DNA of 64,000 nucleotides from Streptococcus parasanguinis (GTDB lineage: Bacteria; Bacillota; Bacilli; Lactobacillales; Streptococcaceae). Of this stretch, positions 9,527-20,158 are shown piece after piece. Position 1 is the first letter of the stretch; every line of letters starts with the position of its first letter. The position numbers and the translations under genes are program-made. The stretch spans positions 29,530-93,529 of the forward strand of contig NZ_JACLQU010000008.1 of the NCBI RefSeq assembly GCF_016648855.1. The letters are read 5' to 3'. Under the pieces are notes generated by a model that was not told the origin of the DNA, made no database searches, and was given only the letters and a program-made list of their open reading frames with translations.

Positions 9527-9567
9527 ATTATATCAATTAAACTAATTTGATAGGAGTGTTTAACTAA
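9527..9567 (-). promoter_or_regulatory. Promoter of the WYL regulator with a candidate direct-repeat operator
   Basis: The minus-strand -10 is TGATATAAT (TATAAT at 9532-9527). Upstream lie two direct copies of TTWAACTAA (9537-9545 and 9559-9567) spaced 22 bp, two helical turns apart and covering the -35 region. This is the sort of layout an autoregulator would use. Assignment to the WYL protein is inference. Confidence 0.5.
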
Positions 9568-9623
9568 ACAAATTTATACTTCAGACAAAGTAGCTTTTTT
9601 TGCACAAGTTCAGCAGTTTATTC

Positions 9624-9652
9624 TTGACAGCTTTCACCTCGTCCATTATGAT
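9624..9652 (+). promoter_or_regulatory. Promoter of the Nudix gene
   Basis: Consensus -35 TTGACA (9624-9629), 17-nt spacer, -10 TATGAT (9647-9652). The ATG at 9687 follows GAGGAA at 9675-9680. Confidence 0.8.
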
Positions 9653-9686
9653 AATAATAAAGATACTAGATAATGAGGAAAATTCA

Positions 9687-10136
9687 ATGACAAATCCTAC
9701 TTTTGGTGAAAAGAAACAAGATGTGACCTACGTCAATCGCTATGGTGTCTACGCTGTTATTCCCAATAAGGACAAGGATCAGATCATCCTCGTTCAAGCT
9801 CCAAATGGAGCTTGGTTCTTACCTGGCGGGGAAATCGAGGCGGGTGAAGATCACCTGCAAGCTCTGAAGCGGGAACTGATCGAAGAATTAGGCTTTACTG
9901 CTATTTTAGGGCGATACTATGGCCAAGCAGACGAGTATTTTTATTCTAGCCACCGGGATACCTACTACTACAATCCTGCCTATATTTATGAAGTCGTCGA
10001 CTACACAGAAACTCAAAAACCACTGGAAGATTTTAACAATCTTGCTTGGTTCCCAGTAGAGGCAGCGATCGAAAAACTCAAACGAGGCAGTCATAAATGG
10101 GGCATTGAACAGTGGAAAATTGCCCATAAAAACTAA
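9687..10136 (+). CDS. Nudix hydrolase
   Basis: The 149-residue protein contains a complete Nudix box starting GGEIEAGED near residue 50 and ending REL-IEEL-G, with all metal-binding Glu residues present. Nudix enzymes hydrolyse nucleoside diphosphates linked to another group; the substrate here is not predictable. A longer frame opens upstream at a TTG (9600), but that stretch contains the promoter. The ATG at 9687 has a GAGGAA ribosome-binding site, which fixes the start. It is a single-gene unit. Confidence 0.9.
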   Translation: MTNPTFGEKKQDVTYVNRYGVYAVIPNKDKDQIILVQAPNGAWFLPGGEIEAGEDHLQALKRELIEELGFTAILGRYYGQADEYFYSSHRDTYYYNPAYIYEVVDYTETQKPLEDFNNLAWFPVEAAIEKLKRGSHKWGIEQWKIAHKN

Positions 10137-10144
10137 AGGACTTC

Positions 10145-10173
10145 TTTCACAAAATAAAAAAAAGTGCTATAAT
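10145..10173 (+). promoter_or_regulatory. Promoter of the DUF1827 gene
   Basis: TTTCAC (10145-10150), 17-nt spacer, extended -10 TGCTATAAT (TATAAT 10168-10173). A full AGGAGG ribosome-binding site at 10191-10196 is 7 nt from the ATG. Confidence 0.8.
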
Positions 10174-10203
10174 AAATGAAGATAGAGGTCAGGAGGAACT
10201 CAT

Positions 10204-10506
10204 ATGAAGCTCATTAATACCACCAATAGTCATGCTGCACTGGTCAAGAGCCAACTTGCCAGCACTGACGCCTTGCTTGTCGAGGTTTATTCCGCGGGCA
10301 ATACTGATGTTGTTTTTACACAAGCCCCAACCCACTATGAATTATTGATCAGTAACAAACACCGTGCTATTCGTGAAACTGAAGTAGAATTAATTCGTGA
10401 GTTCTTTTTAAAACGTAAGATTGATCTTCAAAACATTGACCAATCCGCTATTAAAACCCTCTACTCCGATAAACTAATTGAAATTTCCTTTCCAATTACT
10501 AAGTAA
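10204..10506 (+). CDS. DUF1827 family protein
   Basis: A 100-residue protein beginning MKLINTTNSHAALV that I recognise as the streptococcal/lactococcal DUF1827 family. It is mixed alpha/beta in composition, has no membrane segment or signal peptide, and shows no known catalytic motif. Function is unknown. It has its own strong promoter, perfect ribosome-binding site and terminator, suggesting steady, fairly high expression. Confidence 0.85.
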   Translation: MKLINTTNSHAALVKSQLASTDALLVEVYSAGNTDVVFTQAPTHYELLISNKHRAIRETEVELIREFFLKRKIDLQNIDQSAIKTLYSDKLIEISFPITK

Positions 10507-10528
10507 GGCCAATTTGCCTTGCTTTTTT
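10505..10528 (+). terminator. Terminator of the DUF1827 gene
   Basis: A short stem AAGGC/GCCTT directly after the stop codon is followed by G-C-T6. The stem is only about 5 bp, so it may be modest in strength. Confidence 0.6.
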
Positions 10529-10545
10529 CTTTGGTATCTTTTTCC

Positions 10546-10582
10546 AAAAAAAAACCTTTCACCTCGATTATGAGATGAAAGG
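10546..10582 (-). terminator. Terminator of the ElaA-like acetyltransferase gene
   Basis: Arms 10555-10565 and 10572-10582 pair over 10 of 11 positions. On the minus strand the stem is followed by a run of nine T. Confidence 0.85.
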
Positions 10583-10587
10583 ATTCT

Positions 10588-11022
10588 TTATTTCTGAAAG
10601 ACCATTTTTACGTGGGAGGTAGAAGCCAAGATAAAGGGCTTGCTCACCGTTTGAAAACCTAATTTTTCATACAAGCCGACCACCTGTTCTTGAGCCTCAA
10701 TTTCAATGGTCCGTCCAGGAAATCTCTGTTCACACAGGTCCAAAATCTGCTCTACCATGTCTTTTCCCAGTCCTCGACCACGGCTACCTTTGGAAACAGC
10801 CACTCTGCCAAAATGAATCGTAGCCCCTGTCTCAAAGATACGTGCATAGGCATCCACACGTCCTTCCCTATTTTGATGAAAAAGATGGATAGATCGATAA
10901 TCAATATCATCGAGATCATTGTAGATCCTAGTTTGTTCCACGACAAAGGTCTCTAATCGCAGCTGAACGATCTCGTAAAACTCTTTCAGTTCTAGTTCCT
11001 TAAATTCTTTCTGGTACCACAT
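10588..11022 (-). CDS. GNAT acetyltransferase, ElaA family
   Basis: The 144-residue GNAT protein begins MWYQKEFKELELKEFYEI as ElaA proteins do. It has LRLETFVVEQTRIYNDLDDID, the acetyl-CoA loop VAVSKGSRGRGLGKDMVEQIL (Q/RxxGxG/A region near residue 80) and a C-terminal VGLYEKLGF motif. The acceptor substrate is unknown. An in-frame ATG 18 codons upstream exists, but GAGGAAGTT directly before 11022 and the family N-terminus favour this start. That upstream region is also occupied by the ileS terminator. Confidence 0.88.
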   Translation of the reverse strand: MWYQKEFKELELKEFYEIVQLRLETFVVEQTRIYNDLDDIDYRSIHLFHQNREGRVDAYARIFETGATIHFGRVAVSKGSRGRGLGKDMVEQILDLCEQRFPGRTIEIEAQEQVVGLYEKLGFQTVSKPFILASTSHVKMVFQK

Positions 11023-11038
11023 AACTTCCTCTTTATTG

Positions 11039-11073
11039 AAAAGTCGCAAGGAGACTCTCTCCCTGCGATTTTT
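11039..11073 (-). terminator. Terminator of ileS
   Basis: Arms 11039-11054 and 11058-11073 form a long stem with one mismatch and one G-U pair, ending in T4 on the minus strand. It overlaps the upstream region of the next minus-strand gene. Confidence 0.8.
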
Positions 11074-11082
11074 CACTTCTTA

Positions 11083-13875
11083 TTATTTTGCTTCAAATCC
11101 TTCTGCGACTGCGTCCGCAAAGTTCTCTTCGACAATGCTTGCACAGTGATCACAGATGGTTGCGTGGTAGTGGCGTTCTGCAGTTGATGGATCGATACGA
11201 CGGCAACGGTCACAAACTTCACCAGCTGCACGTTCAACAGTGAAGGCAACATCTTCGAAGGCCACTGCACCTTCTGGAGCTGAACCTTCTGCAATGGTCA
11301 ACTCAGAAACAATCAAGAGTTGAGCGACATTGCTATCAACAGCTCCAAGAAGTGTTTTCACCACTTCATTTGGATAAACTGTCAAATGAGCTTCAAGAGA
11401 TTTACCAATCACTTTTTCATTACGTGCTTCTTCCAAGGCTTTTTGAGCTTGACCACGGAAGTCCATGAAGGCTGACCAAGTATCCAAGATTTCTTCTTGG
11501 TTGGCAAACGTTTCTGCTTCTGGCAATTCTGATAATTGAACAAAATCCTCTGCTTCAAACTCAAGGTATGACCAGATTTCTTCAGCAGTGTGAGGAAGAA
11601 TTGGCGTCAAGAGTTTAGTGATTTTCACAAGGATGTCATAGAAGACTGTTTGCATCTGACGGCGTTCAAGTGATTTAGCTCCTTCAATGTAGACAACATC
11701 TTTGGCAAAATCAAGGTAGAAGGCTGACAGATCAACATTGATAAAGTTAACCAAAGCCTTATAAATCGTCAAGAATTCGAAGTTTGCATAAGCGTCACGG
11801 ATGGTCTTAACAAGCTGGTTAAAGCGGATGGTCATGTACTTATCAACAGAACGAAGTTCTTCATAAGCGACTGCATCCTCAGCTGGGTTAAAGTCAGATG
11901 TGTTAGCAATCAAGAAACGAAGCGTGTTACGGATCTTACGATAAGTTTCAGAGACTTGGCTCAAGATATCCATTGAGATACGTACGTCGTTACTTGAGTC
12001 TACACTAGTCACCAAGAGACGCAAGATTTCCGCACCAAATTGCTTTTCAACATCGCTTGGAGCAATGGTATTCCCAAGAGATTTAGACATCTTCTCACCT
12101 TTACCATCTAATGTGAAACCTTGAGACAAGATTTGCTTGTAAGGTGCTACGCCATGGTTCGCTACAGAGGTGATAAGTGATGAGTTAAACCAACCACGGT
12201 ATTGGTCTGAACCTTCTAGGTAAAGATCTGCTGGGTATTTGAGTTCTGGACGGTTAACCACGACCCCATTCCATGATGAACCTGAGTCGAACCAGACATC
12301 CATGATATCTGTTTCTTTTTTGAACTCACCATTTGGTGAACCTGGATGGGTAAATCCTTCTGGCAAGAGGTCTTTGGCATCACGTTGCCACCAGACGATT
12401 GATCCGTGCTCTTCAAAGAGTTCAGCTACATGTTCGATGGTTTCAGCTGTCATGATTGGTGTGCCATCTTCAGCATAGAAGATTGGAAGTGGAACTCCCC
12501 ATGCACGTTGACGAGAGATGACCCAGTCACCACGGTCACGAATCATGTTATAAAGACGCACTTTCCCCCATTCTGAGTGGAATTTCACTTTTTCAATTTC
12601 GTCCAAGATATCTTGACGGAATTTTGATACAGAAGCGAACCACTGTGGCACGGCACGCCAGATGATTGGTTTTTTCGTCCGCCAGTCAAATGGGTAGGAG
12701 TGAGAGATTTCTTCTTGAGCAAGAAGTAAATCGCCAAGTTTCTCAATAACCGTTGGTACAACCTTGTCGTAGAACTGACCTGCAAAATCAGGACCAGCAT
12801 TCTCCATCATAATACCGCGTTCGTTAACCGTAACGGCTACTTCGAGGCCATTTGCAATCCCTACATTGTAGTCATCCTCACCAAAACCAGGAGCCGTATG
12901 GACAATACCAGTACCTGAATCAAGGGTTACATGCTCACCAAGGATCACCAATTCATCAACTTCCGTATCCCATGGGTGTTCTGTAACGATATGGTTCAAT
13001 TCTTTCCCTTGGTAAGTAGCAAGGACTTCAACATTCTCCCAACCGAATTTTTCAGAAAGGCTTGGCAAAAGCTCAGACGCTACGACATACTTACGATCAG
13101 ATCCAGCAGGTTTCACTACGACATAATCAAAGTCTGCACCTACTGTCAATCCACGAGAAGCTGTAACCGTAAATGGAGTTGTTGTCCAAACAACGATGTA
13201 GGTATCTGTATCTAGGACACCCTTACCATCTTTAACTTTGTTAGCATAGTAAAGAGAAGTTGATACCAAATCATGGTATTCAATCTCTGCTTCAGCAAGG
13301 GCTGATTCAGAAGACCAAGACCAGTAAACTGGCTTCGCTCCACGATAGATATAGCCTTTATTGGCCATTTCACCAAAGACTCGGATTTGCGCTGCTTCAT
13401 AGTCAGGCGTCAAGGTGACATAAGGATGATCCCAATCACCTGAAACACCCAAGCGTTTGAAGTCTTCGCGTTGTTTATCTACTTGAGAAAGGGCGTATTC
13501 ACGGCAAAGTTTCAAGTACTCAACCAAGTCCATTTCTTTACGTTTCACGCCTTGTTTAGCCAAGACTTGCTCAATTGGCAAACCATGGGTATCCCAACCT
13601 GGGATATAAGGGGCATAAAAGCCTGACATAGACTTAGAACGAACAATGATATCTTTTGAAATCTTGTTCATGGCATGTCCTACGTGAATGTTTCCGTTGG
13701 CATAGGGAGGGCCATCATGAAGTGTAAAATGCGGTTTTCCTTCATTCAACTCTTGACGGCGTTGATACAATTTTGCATCTTCCCATTCTTTTTGCCAAAC
13801 TGGTTCTTTCGTTGGAAGACCAGCCCGCATTGGAAAGGCTGTTTTCCCAAGGTTCAATGTTTCTTTAAGTTTCAT
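11083..13875 (-). CDS. ileS: Isoleucyl-tRNA synthetase
   Basis: IleRS charges tRNA-Ile and edits valine. The 930-residue protein has the class I HIGH motif as [10 protein letters not shown] (near residue 60), the connective-peptide editing domain, [12 protein letters not shown], the [10 protein letters not shown] motif (near 600), an anticodon-binding domain and the C-terminal zinc-binding Cys pairs (CDRC and CDHC near 890-910). Length fits the bacterial family. It is preceded by a T-box leader, so expression rises when tRNA-Ile is uncharged. It lies directly downstream of divIVA, as in other streptococci. Confidence 0.98.
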   Translation of the reverse strand: MKLKETLNLGKTAFPMRAGLPTKEPVWQKEWEDAKLYQRRQELNEGKPHFTLHDGPPYANGNIHVGHAMNKISKDIIVRSKSMSGFYAPYIPGWDTHGLPIEQVLAKQGVKRKEMDLVEYLKLCREYALSQVDKQREDFKRLGVSGDWDHPYVTLTPDYEAAQIRVFGEMANKGYIYRGAKPVYWSWSSESALAEAEIEYHDLVSTSLYYANKVKDGKGVLDTDTYIVVWTTTPFTVTASRGLTVGADFDYVVVKPAGSDRKYVVASELLPSLSEKFGWENVEVLATYQGKELNHIVTEHPWDTEVDELVILGEHVTLDSGTGIVHTAPGFGEDDYNVGIANGLEVAVTVNERGIMMENAGPDFAGQFYDKVVPTVIEKLGDLLLAQEEISHSYPFDWRTKKPIIWRAVPQWFASVSKFRQDILDEIEKVKFHSEWGKVRLYNMIRDRGDWVISRQRAWGVPLPIFYAEDGTPIMTAETIEHVAELFEEHGSIVWWQRDAKDLLPEGFTHPGSPNGEFKKETDIMDVWFDSGSSWNGVVVNRPELKYPADLYLEGSDQYRGWFNSSLITSVANHGVAPYKQILSQGFTLDGKGEKMSKSLGNTIAPSDVEKQFGAEILRLLVTSVDSSNDVRISMDILSQVSETYRKIRNTLRFLIANTSDFNPAEDAVAYEELRSVDKYMTIRFNQLVKTIRDAYANFEFLTIYKALVNFINVDLSAFYLDFAKDVVYIEGAKSLERRQMQTVFYDILVKITKLLTPILPHTAEEIWSYLEFEAEDFVQLSELPEAETFANQEEILDTWSAFMDFRGQAQKALEEARNEKVIGKSLEAHLTVYPNEVVKTLLGAVDSNVAQLLIVSELTIAEGSAPEGAVAFEDVAFTVERAAGEVCDRCRRIDPSTAERHYHATICDHCASIVEENFADAVAEGFEAK

Positions 13876-13905
13876 TGTGTCTCCTTATTGATTTAAAAAG
13901 CTATA

Positions 13906-14123
13906 AAAAAAACACGAGCATCCTAAAAAGGACGATTGCTCGTGGTACCACCTTTGTTCGAGAAGTCGCAAGAGACTTTCTCCTCTCATCCCGTAACGAG
14001 GGAAACGTCCGTTCTTACTCAATGATTCAGAACGAATACTGTAAAAGGATCATCCATTAAGAGGGAGTGCAGATCTTCCACCATCATCTGCTCGCTAGAC
14101 CTATCATTAATGGACCTGTTTTT
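13906..14123 (-). promoter_or_regulatory. T-box leader (isoleucine) of ileS
   Basis: On the minus strand the leader has a base stem TCCATTAA/TTAATGGA, an apical stem and the T-box core GGTGGTACC (13952-13944) that pairs with the tRNA acceptor end. The intrinsic terminator CACGAGCA/TGCTCGTG is followed by seven T. The codon ATC (14074-14072) follows a GGAAG run where the specifier is expected. The design predicts anti-termination by uncharged tRNA-Ile. Confidence 0.92.
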
Positions 14124-14129
14124 ACAAAA

Positions 14130-14135
14130 ATTATA
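14130..14135 (-). promoter_or_regulatory. Possible -10 box for the ileS leader
   Basis: Minus-strand TATAAT lies just inside the 3' flank of divIVA, 7 nt or so before the T-box leader begins. I see no convincing -35. Confidence 0.5.
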
Positions 14136-14958
14136 AAATATTGACAGATTCACGATTTGCATCATCTTCAGGTTGAACAGTTTCTTCAACCGCAACAACT
14201 TCCTCATTTTCATGACGAGCGTGCTCTGCTTCTTCTAAAGCGGATTGAACTTTTTCATTCAAACCTTCAAACGCTTGTGTCGCACCCAATTCTAAGTTAG
14301 CTGCTTCAATACGTTTTTGCAATTCTTCGATTTCAGCTGGAGAGAATTGACGAGTCAAATCAATGTTCTCATCTTCTGCATGATGATGGTGAACAGATTC
14401 ACCCAAAGCTTTCTCAACAATTTCACGGAAAGCTTCATCACTTGTTTGAATATACATAGCTGTTGGGCGAAGAATTTCATCCCATTCAGGCGTATCGATA
14501 ATGCTCAATTGGCTTTCGATTGTTGATTTCAAACGTTGATGGAAGACGCGTGTCTTGTTCTTCAACTCCTCTGTTTCAACGGCAACCTTCTTGGCGTTAT
14601 CCGTTGCATGACGAAGGATTTCATTTGCTTTTTGTTTTGCTTCATCTACTAAATGTTGTGCATCTTGTTCAGCTTGACGAACAATATTTTCAGAACGTTC
14701 GTTAGCTGCTTGTTTTACACGTTCAGCAGTATCTTGTGCAATCAAAACAGATTGACTCAATGAATCTTTCATTTCATCAAAATAGTTTAAGCGTTCTTCA
14801 AGAGCTTGAATTTTTGCTTCTTGATCATGATTTAAACGAACAAGATCTTCATAATCGCGAACAACGATATCTAGAAATTCTTCTACTTCGTTCGCATCAT
14901 ACCCTCTAAATTTAACGCCAAAAGTTTTATCTTTAATTTCTAAAGCAGTAAGAGCCAT
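14131..14958 (-). CDS. divIVA: Cell-division initiation protein DivIVA
   Basis: DivIVA binds negatively curved membrane at septa and poles and organises peripheral growth. The 275-residue protein starts MALTALEIKDKTFGVKFRGYDANEVEEFLD, the membrane-binding crossed-loop domain. Long coiled-coil heptads (about 30-160) and a C-terminal acidic region ending in Glu/Val-rich sequence follow. In pneumococci DivIVA is a StkP phosphorylation target; no specific site is claimed here. It closes the ftsA-to-divIVA cluster, 9 nt after ylmH. Confidence 0.96.
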   Translation of the reverse strand: MALTALEIKDKTFGVKFRGYDANEVEEFLDIVVRDYEDLVRLNHDQEAKIQALEERLNYFDEMKDSLSQSVLIAQDTAERVKQAANERSENIVRQAEQDAQHLVDEAKQKANEILRHATDNAKKVAVETEELKNKTRVFHQRLKSTIESQLSIIDTPEWDEILRPTAMYIQTSDEAFREIVEKALGESVHHHHAEDENIDLTRQFSPAEIEELQKRIEAANLELGATQAFEGLNEKVQSALEEAEHARHENEEVVAVEETVQPEDDANRESVNIL

Positions 14959-14967
14959 AACTCCTCC

Positions 14968-15759
14968 TCATTTTTTACTTAAGAGTACTTCAACAGTTAC
15001 TTTATATTTTCCACTCTTTGAAATACCATTTTCAGAAACAATTTTAAGACGCCCAAAGCGTCGGACACTGACTAAATCATTCAAACCTACAGCATAGCTA
15101 ACATTAGAAGTTGTCGCATAATTAACTTTCACCAAGCCAGAACTAATCAACTGACTGGCTTGTGAGCGCGAAAGCCTGAAGGTCCCAGCAATCACCTTGT
15201 CTAACCGAAAACTTGACACGAGAATATCTCGCTGCTGGCTTTCTTCCTCTACAACAATCTGTTCAGATAGAGGAACTTCCCTAAGCTTAACAGGCACACG
15301 AGAAATTTTCTGGATGTGATCCATGAAATAGGGAACAAAACGCTGTTCAACAAATACTTGGATCTTTCCTTCACTCGTTAGAATATCTCCAAAAGACTTG
15401 CGCTCCACTCCTAATTGGTGAACAATGGTCCCCAGAACCTGGGAATGGGTCAAGTGATGAAATTTGGAAGCATAGGCCATCTCTATTAAGGCCAGATCAA
15501 AGTCACTTGGATCCAATTGATAATAATCCGGAGCCACAATGACCTTGGCATACTCCATTTTCTGCTCATCACTGGAAGCAAAGACCTGTAATTGATAGCT
15601 TGCCGCAACATTTCGTAAAATAGCGACCTGATGAGGGTTTAAAAAACCCGTCACTTCAACAGAATAGCGTTCAATTACTCTTTCTGACAATTCAATACAA
15701 CGATCAATAAATTCGTGATCTTCGCGATTGAAATGTTGATAAATCTCTTTCTGTCCCAT
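14968..15759 (-). CDS. ylmH: YlmH family RNA-binding (S4 domain) protein
   Basis: The 263-residue protein has an N-terminal YlmH-specific region and a C-terminal S4 RNA-binding domain (LDKVIAGTFRLSRSQASQLI...GLVKVNY near residues 185-220). YlmH is encoded in division clusters of Gram-positive bacteria and has been linked to ribosome quality control. Here only the S4 fold and context are visible. It is in tight operon with yggT (6 nt) and divIVA (9 nt). Confidence 0.93.
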   Translation of the reverse strand: MGQKEIYQHFNREDHEFIDRCIELSERVIERYSVEVTGFLNPHQVAILRNVAASYQLQVFASSDEQKMEYAKVIVAPDYYQLDPSDFDLALIEMAYASKFHHLTHSQVLGTIVHQLGVERKSFGDILTSEGKIQVFVEQRFVPYFMDHIQKISRVPVKLREVPLSEQIVVEEESQQRDILVSSFRLDKVIAGTFRLSRSQASQLISSGLVKVNYATTSNVSYAVGLNDLVSVRRFGRLKIVSENGISKSGKYKVTVEVLLSKK

Positions 15760-15765
15760 CGTATT

Positions 15766-16029
15766 CTAACCAATCAAAAATAGAAACAACCGGGCTAATA
15801 GCTGATTCATTAGGTTCAAGACCAAAAGTGCTACAAGAACCGTAAAATCCAAGCCTCCAACCTGCAAAGGTAACTTTCTAAAAAGGCTCAAAAATGGTTC
15901 AACTAGGCGGTGAACCATTTGTCCAAGAGTACTCTGAGGTGCCCCAGGGAACCAAGAAAGTAAGGCATAGATGACAAGAATGATGGAATAGATTTGAATG
16001 ATATTTGAAAGATATTGAAAGATAATCAT
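15766..16029 (-). CDS. YggT family membrane protein (YlmG)
   Basis: An 87-residue protein with two hydrophobic helices (about 5-27 and 60-85) separated by the family motif LSWFPGAPQSTLGQMVHRLVEPFL. YggT/YlmG proteins sit in division clusters; a role in osmotic tolerance or septal organisation is suggested for relatives but is not firmly established. It starts 1 nt after sepF. Confidence 0.9.
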   Translation of the reverse strand: MIIFQYLSNIIQIYSIILVIYALLSWFPGAPQSTLGQMVHRLVEPFLSLFRKLPLQVGGLDFTVLVALLVLNLMNQLLARLFLFLIG

Positions 16030-16030
16030 C

Positions 16031-16666
16031 TTAGCGATTACGTTTCATATCATAGTCGAATTCTGTCACTTCCACATCATTTGGAAGGCGAATATCTTCC
16101 ACATTAACGACTACATTAATTGGAGTCAACAAGTACATGGTGCTTGCAACACGGCGAAGATTTCCTGCCAAAACATAACGAGCCCCATCCAAATAATCCA
16201 AACAACGACGGGCTTGTACCTCTGTCATATATTGGAAGTCAATCAAGATACTCTCATTAGATAGTAATAGATCGACAATTTCAGTCGCTTCCTCGTATTT
16301 ACGGGGATAGCGTACATCAATGGTAATCTTTTCATCTGTATTCGCACGATTAGCAGCCAATTCACGTTGACGTTCATGCAAGCGAGTGATATTTTCAGAT
16401 GTATTTTTCGTTGTAGACACAGATTCCTTCACAGCTGCTGTAGATACAGGAGTTGTAACAGGTGCGACAGGAGTCGGTTTTGGTTTTGGTTTTACCGGTT
16501 CTTTTTGACTAATCTGTGGACGTGGAGAAGTCACTTGAGGAGTCGGCTGTGGCTGTGGAACTGGTTGTGTTTCCGCACCAGCTGCTTTTGCCTCGCGAAC
16601 TTCTACTTCTTCACCGTCTTCTGTGAAGTAGTCAATAAAGTTGTTAAATTTATCTTTTAATGACAT
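16031..16666 (-). CDS. sepF: Cell-division protein SepF
   Basis: SepF polymerises and tethers FtsZ to the membrane through an N-terminal amphipathic helix ([14 protein letters not shown]). The 211-residue protein has a Pro/Gln/Thr/Lys-rich disordered linker (about 30-90). The DUF552 core follows with [20 protein letters not shown] and a C-terminal [15 protein letters not shown] segment. The linker is long and low in complexity. It is 9 nt after yggS. Confidence 0.95.
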   Translation of the reverse strand: MSLKDKFNNFIDYFTEDGEEVEVREAKAAGAETQPVPQPQPTPQVTSPRPQISQKEPVKPKPKPTPVAPVTTPVSTAAVKESVSTTKNTSENITRLHERQRELAANRANTDEKITIDVRYPRKYEEATEIVDLLLSNESILIDFQYMTEVQARRCLDYLDGARYVLAGNLRRVASTMYLLTPINVVVNVEDIRLPNDVEVTEFDYDMKRNR

Positions 16667-16675
16667 AGTTCTTTC

Positions 16676-17344
16676 CTATTTAAAAAATGATGTCCCAATT
16701 CTAACATAAGTCGCACCGTTCGCAATGGCTACTTCAAAGTCACGACTCATACCCATACTTAGTTCTGAAAAAGGCATATTTTTTAATTGTTTCTTTTCTA
16801 GTTGTTTCTGAAGTTGGTGAGTTTTTGAAAAAATATCCTGCAACTCTTCTTGACTAGCCTCAAAAGGAGCCATCGTCATTAAACCAACAATTTCAATTTT
16901 GTCCAGCTGTGCGATTTCCGCTAAAACATCATCCAGTTCATCGGGTGCAAATCCATGCTTACTTTCTTCACCAGAAATGTTCACTTGGAGGAAACACTTG
17001 ATCGGGTGTTCTGCTCGCTTTTGAATTTCTTGAGCTAGCTTCACCGAATCCAAGGCATGAAAGTAATCGACGAGATTGATCACGTCTTTTACTTTTCGCC
17101 GTTGGAGGCTCCCAATCAAGTGCCAAGTGAGGTCATACTCTTTTAGAGCTTGATACTTTTCTAGGAATTTATCAACACGATTTTCACCGATATGTTGGAT
17201 ACCTGTTTTCACCAGTGCTTCTGTTGTTGCAACATCTACATACTTGGTGACAGCTATCACATTAACTTGATCTTGGCGGTTAGCTTTGTTTCTTGCTGTT
17301 TCTACTTGTTGCCGTACAAGATCAGCATTCTGTTCCAGATTCAT
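16676..17344 (-). CDS. YggS family pyridoxal-phosphate-binding protein
   Basis: The 222-residue alanine-racemase-fold protein has VNVIAVTKYVD (PLP Lys near residue 32), IGENRVDKFLEKY, WHLIGSLQRRKVK and a C-terminal SMGMSRDFEVAIANGATYVRIGTSFF phosphate-binding motif. Family members carry PLP and keep vitamin B6 and amino-acid pools balanced without a known catalytic reaction. It follows ftsZ by 2 nt. Confidence 0.93.
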   Translation of the reverse strand: MNLEQNADLVRQQVETARNKANRQDQVNVIAVTKYVDVATTEALVKTGIQHIGENRVDKFLEKYQALKEYDLTWHLIGSLQRRKVKDVINLVDYFHALDSVKLAQEIQKRAEHPIKCFLQVNISGEESKHGFAPDELDDVLAEIAQLDKIEIVGLMTMAPFEASQEELQDIFSKTHQLQKQLEKKQLKNMPFSELSMGMSRDFEVAIANGATYVRIGTSFFK

Positions 17345-17346
17345 GA

Positions 17347-18618
<1,272 letters not shown>

Positions 18619-18627
18619 TTACACTCC

Positions 18628-20016
18628 TTAATCAAACATATTACCGATCAAATTTTTCATTCGGTCTGTGAATGTAGTTTTTGGTTCTTGTTTGCTATCA
18701 TTGCTTGCTACTGGAATTTCTTGAGCATCTACTGGAGATTCAATCTTCTCAGCATTGTACGCAGGTACTACCGGTTGTGCTGGAGCAGCAGGTTGTGGTT
18801 GTACTTGTGGTTGCACAGGTCGATCAAATTGAATCGGTTGTTGACGCAAGACTTCGTCTCCATGAACCGCAGCTTGAGCAATAATATCCACATCTGTCAA
18901 ATTGCCTGCATATTCAGACAAGCTAATTACATGGGCAAAAGCTGGATTGCGAATTCCAATTTGATTTGGAACAAACAATTTCACATTTACACCAAAGACT
19001 TCTTGAGCCAATTCTTCAACACCTGGAAGGATCGCACCTCCACCGATGATGACAATACCACCAGGAAGATCCAACAAATGTCTTCTTTCAAGGTCTTGCT
19101 TGATTTGCTCAAAGATGTGTTTGATACGTGCTGAAATGATTTCAGCCAAGTACTTCTCAGTCACTTCAACTGGCTCTACTTCACCGATGACTTCTACATG
19201 GAAGACTTCGTTTCCAGCAGATGGTACATAGGCTTCACCATAGTTGAACTTCAAGCCTTCTGCTAATTTTTGGGAAGTTTTCAATACTTTAGAAATATCT
19301 TTGGTAACATAATCGCCACCTTCTTGGTAGATATTTGTAAATTGAAGTTCTTGGCTACGAACAGATGCCACCGTTGTTTGGCCACCACCCATATCGATCA
19401 CCGTTGCTCCGAATTCACGTTCGCCTTCATTCAAGACTGTTTTGATCATCGCAAGCGGTGAAATGATGATGTTTTCAATTTGTAAGCCTGCACGTTCAAC
19501 GGTTTTACGCAAATTGTGCAAGATTGTACGAGGTCCTGTATAAAGAAGACCACGCATTTCAAGTCGAATCCCCATCATTCCGCGTGGATCGCGGATTCCT
19601 TGGAAACCATCAACTGTGAATTCCTCAGGAATGAAGGTGATTACTTCACGATCCGGTGTCATACTTTTTGTGAGTGCAGATTTGACAACATTTTCAACAT
19701 CTGCATCTGTGATTTCTTTTGAATCACTTGTGACTGGAATCATTCCTTGAGTTGCTTCGATTTGTAGTAAGTTTGCAGGCAACCCAACATTGACTAGATT
19801 GATTGAAATCCCTGCTTTTTCTTCAGCTTGGCTGATTGCATTTTTAATTGCATTTGAAGCAGCTTCGATATCTACTATAATTCCATCTTTGACGCCAGCA
19901 CTTTTTGCATTGCTGACTCCAATTACATTCATTTCTCCATTGACATGTTCTGCCACCAATACTTTTATTGAACTAGTACCGATATCTAAACCTGTAAAAA
20001 AGCCGTCTCTAGCCAT
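18628..20016 (-). CDS. ftsA: Cell-division protein FtsA
   Basis: FtsA is an actin-like ATPase that anchors FtsZ to the membrane. The 462-residue protein shows FTGLDIGTSSIKVLV (phosphate-1), DMGGGQTTVA (phosphate-2), GGIVIIGGGAILPGV (adenosine) and a C-terminal amphipathic tail DRMKNLIGNMFD that inserts in the membrane. Between the core and the tail lies a Pro/Gln/Val repeat-like linker (about 385-440). It has its own promoter in the 142-bp gap after divIB and is transcribed with ftsZ. Confidence 0.97.
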   Translation of the reverse strand: MARDGFFTGLDIGTSSIKVLVAEHVNGEMNVIGVSNAKSAGVKDGIIVDIEAASNAIKNAISQAEEKAGISINLVNVGLPANLLQIEATQGMIPVTSDSKEITDADVENVVKSALTKSMTPDREVITFIPEEFTVDGFQGIRDPRGMMGIRLEMRGLLYTGPRTILHNLRKTVERAGLQIENIIISPLAMIKTVLNEGEREFGATVIDMGGGQTTVASVRSQELQFTNIYQEGGDYVTKDISKVLKTSQKLAEGLKFNYGEAYVPSAGNEVFHVEVIGEVEPVEVTEKYLAEIISARIKHIFEQIKQDLERRHLLDLPGGIVIIGGGAILPGVEELAQEVFGVNVKLFVPNQIGIRNPAFAHVISLSEYAGNLTDVDIIAQAAVHGDEVLRQQPIQFDRPVQPQVQPQPAAPAQPVVPAYNAEKIESPVDAQEIPVASNDSKQEPKTTFTDRMKNLIGNMFD

Positions 20017-20093
20017 TACACCAGTCCTCTCTCTTTATTTGTTTTCACTTTACATCTATTTATAGCCCTTTTAGTTGGAACTATCCAAACTTC

Positions 20094-20102
20094 ATTATAT
20101 CA
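20094..20102 (-). promoter_or_regulatory. Extended -10 promoter upstream of ftsA
   Basis: Minus-strand TGATATAAT (TATAAT 20099-20094) lies in the 142-bp divIB-ftsA gap, with a leader of about 70 nt. The -35 is weak. Confidence 0.65.
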
Positions 20103-20158
20103 CAAAGAAGCCTAAAATGGACATTTTTTCTTCAATTATTTGAGATAATTTATGGGCT

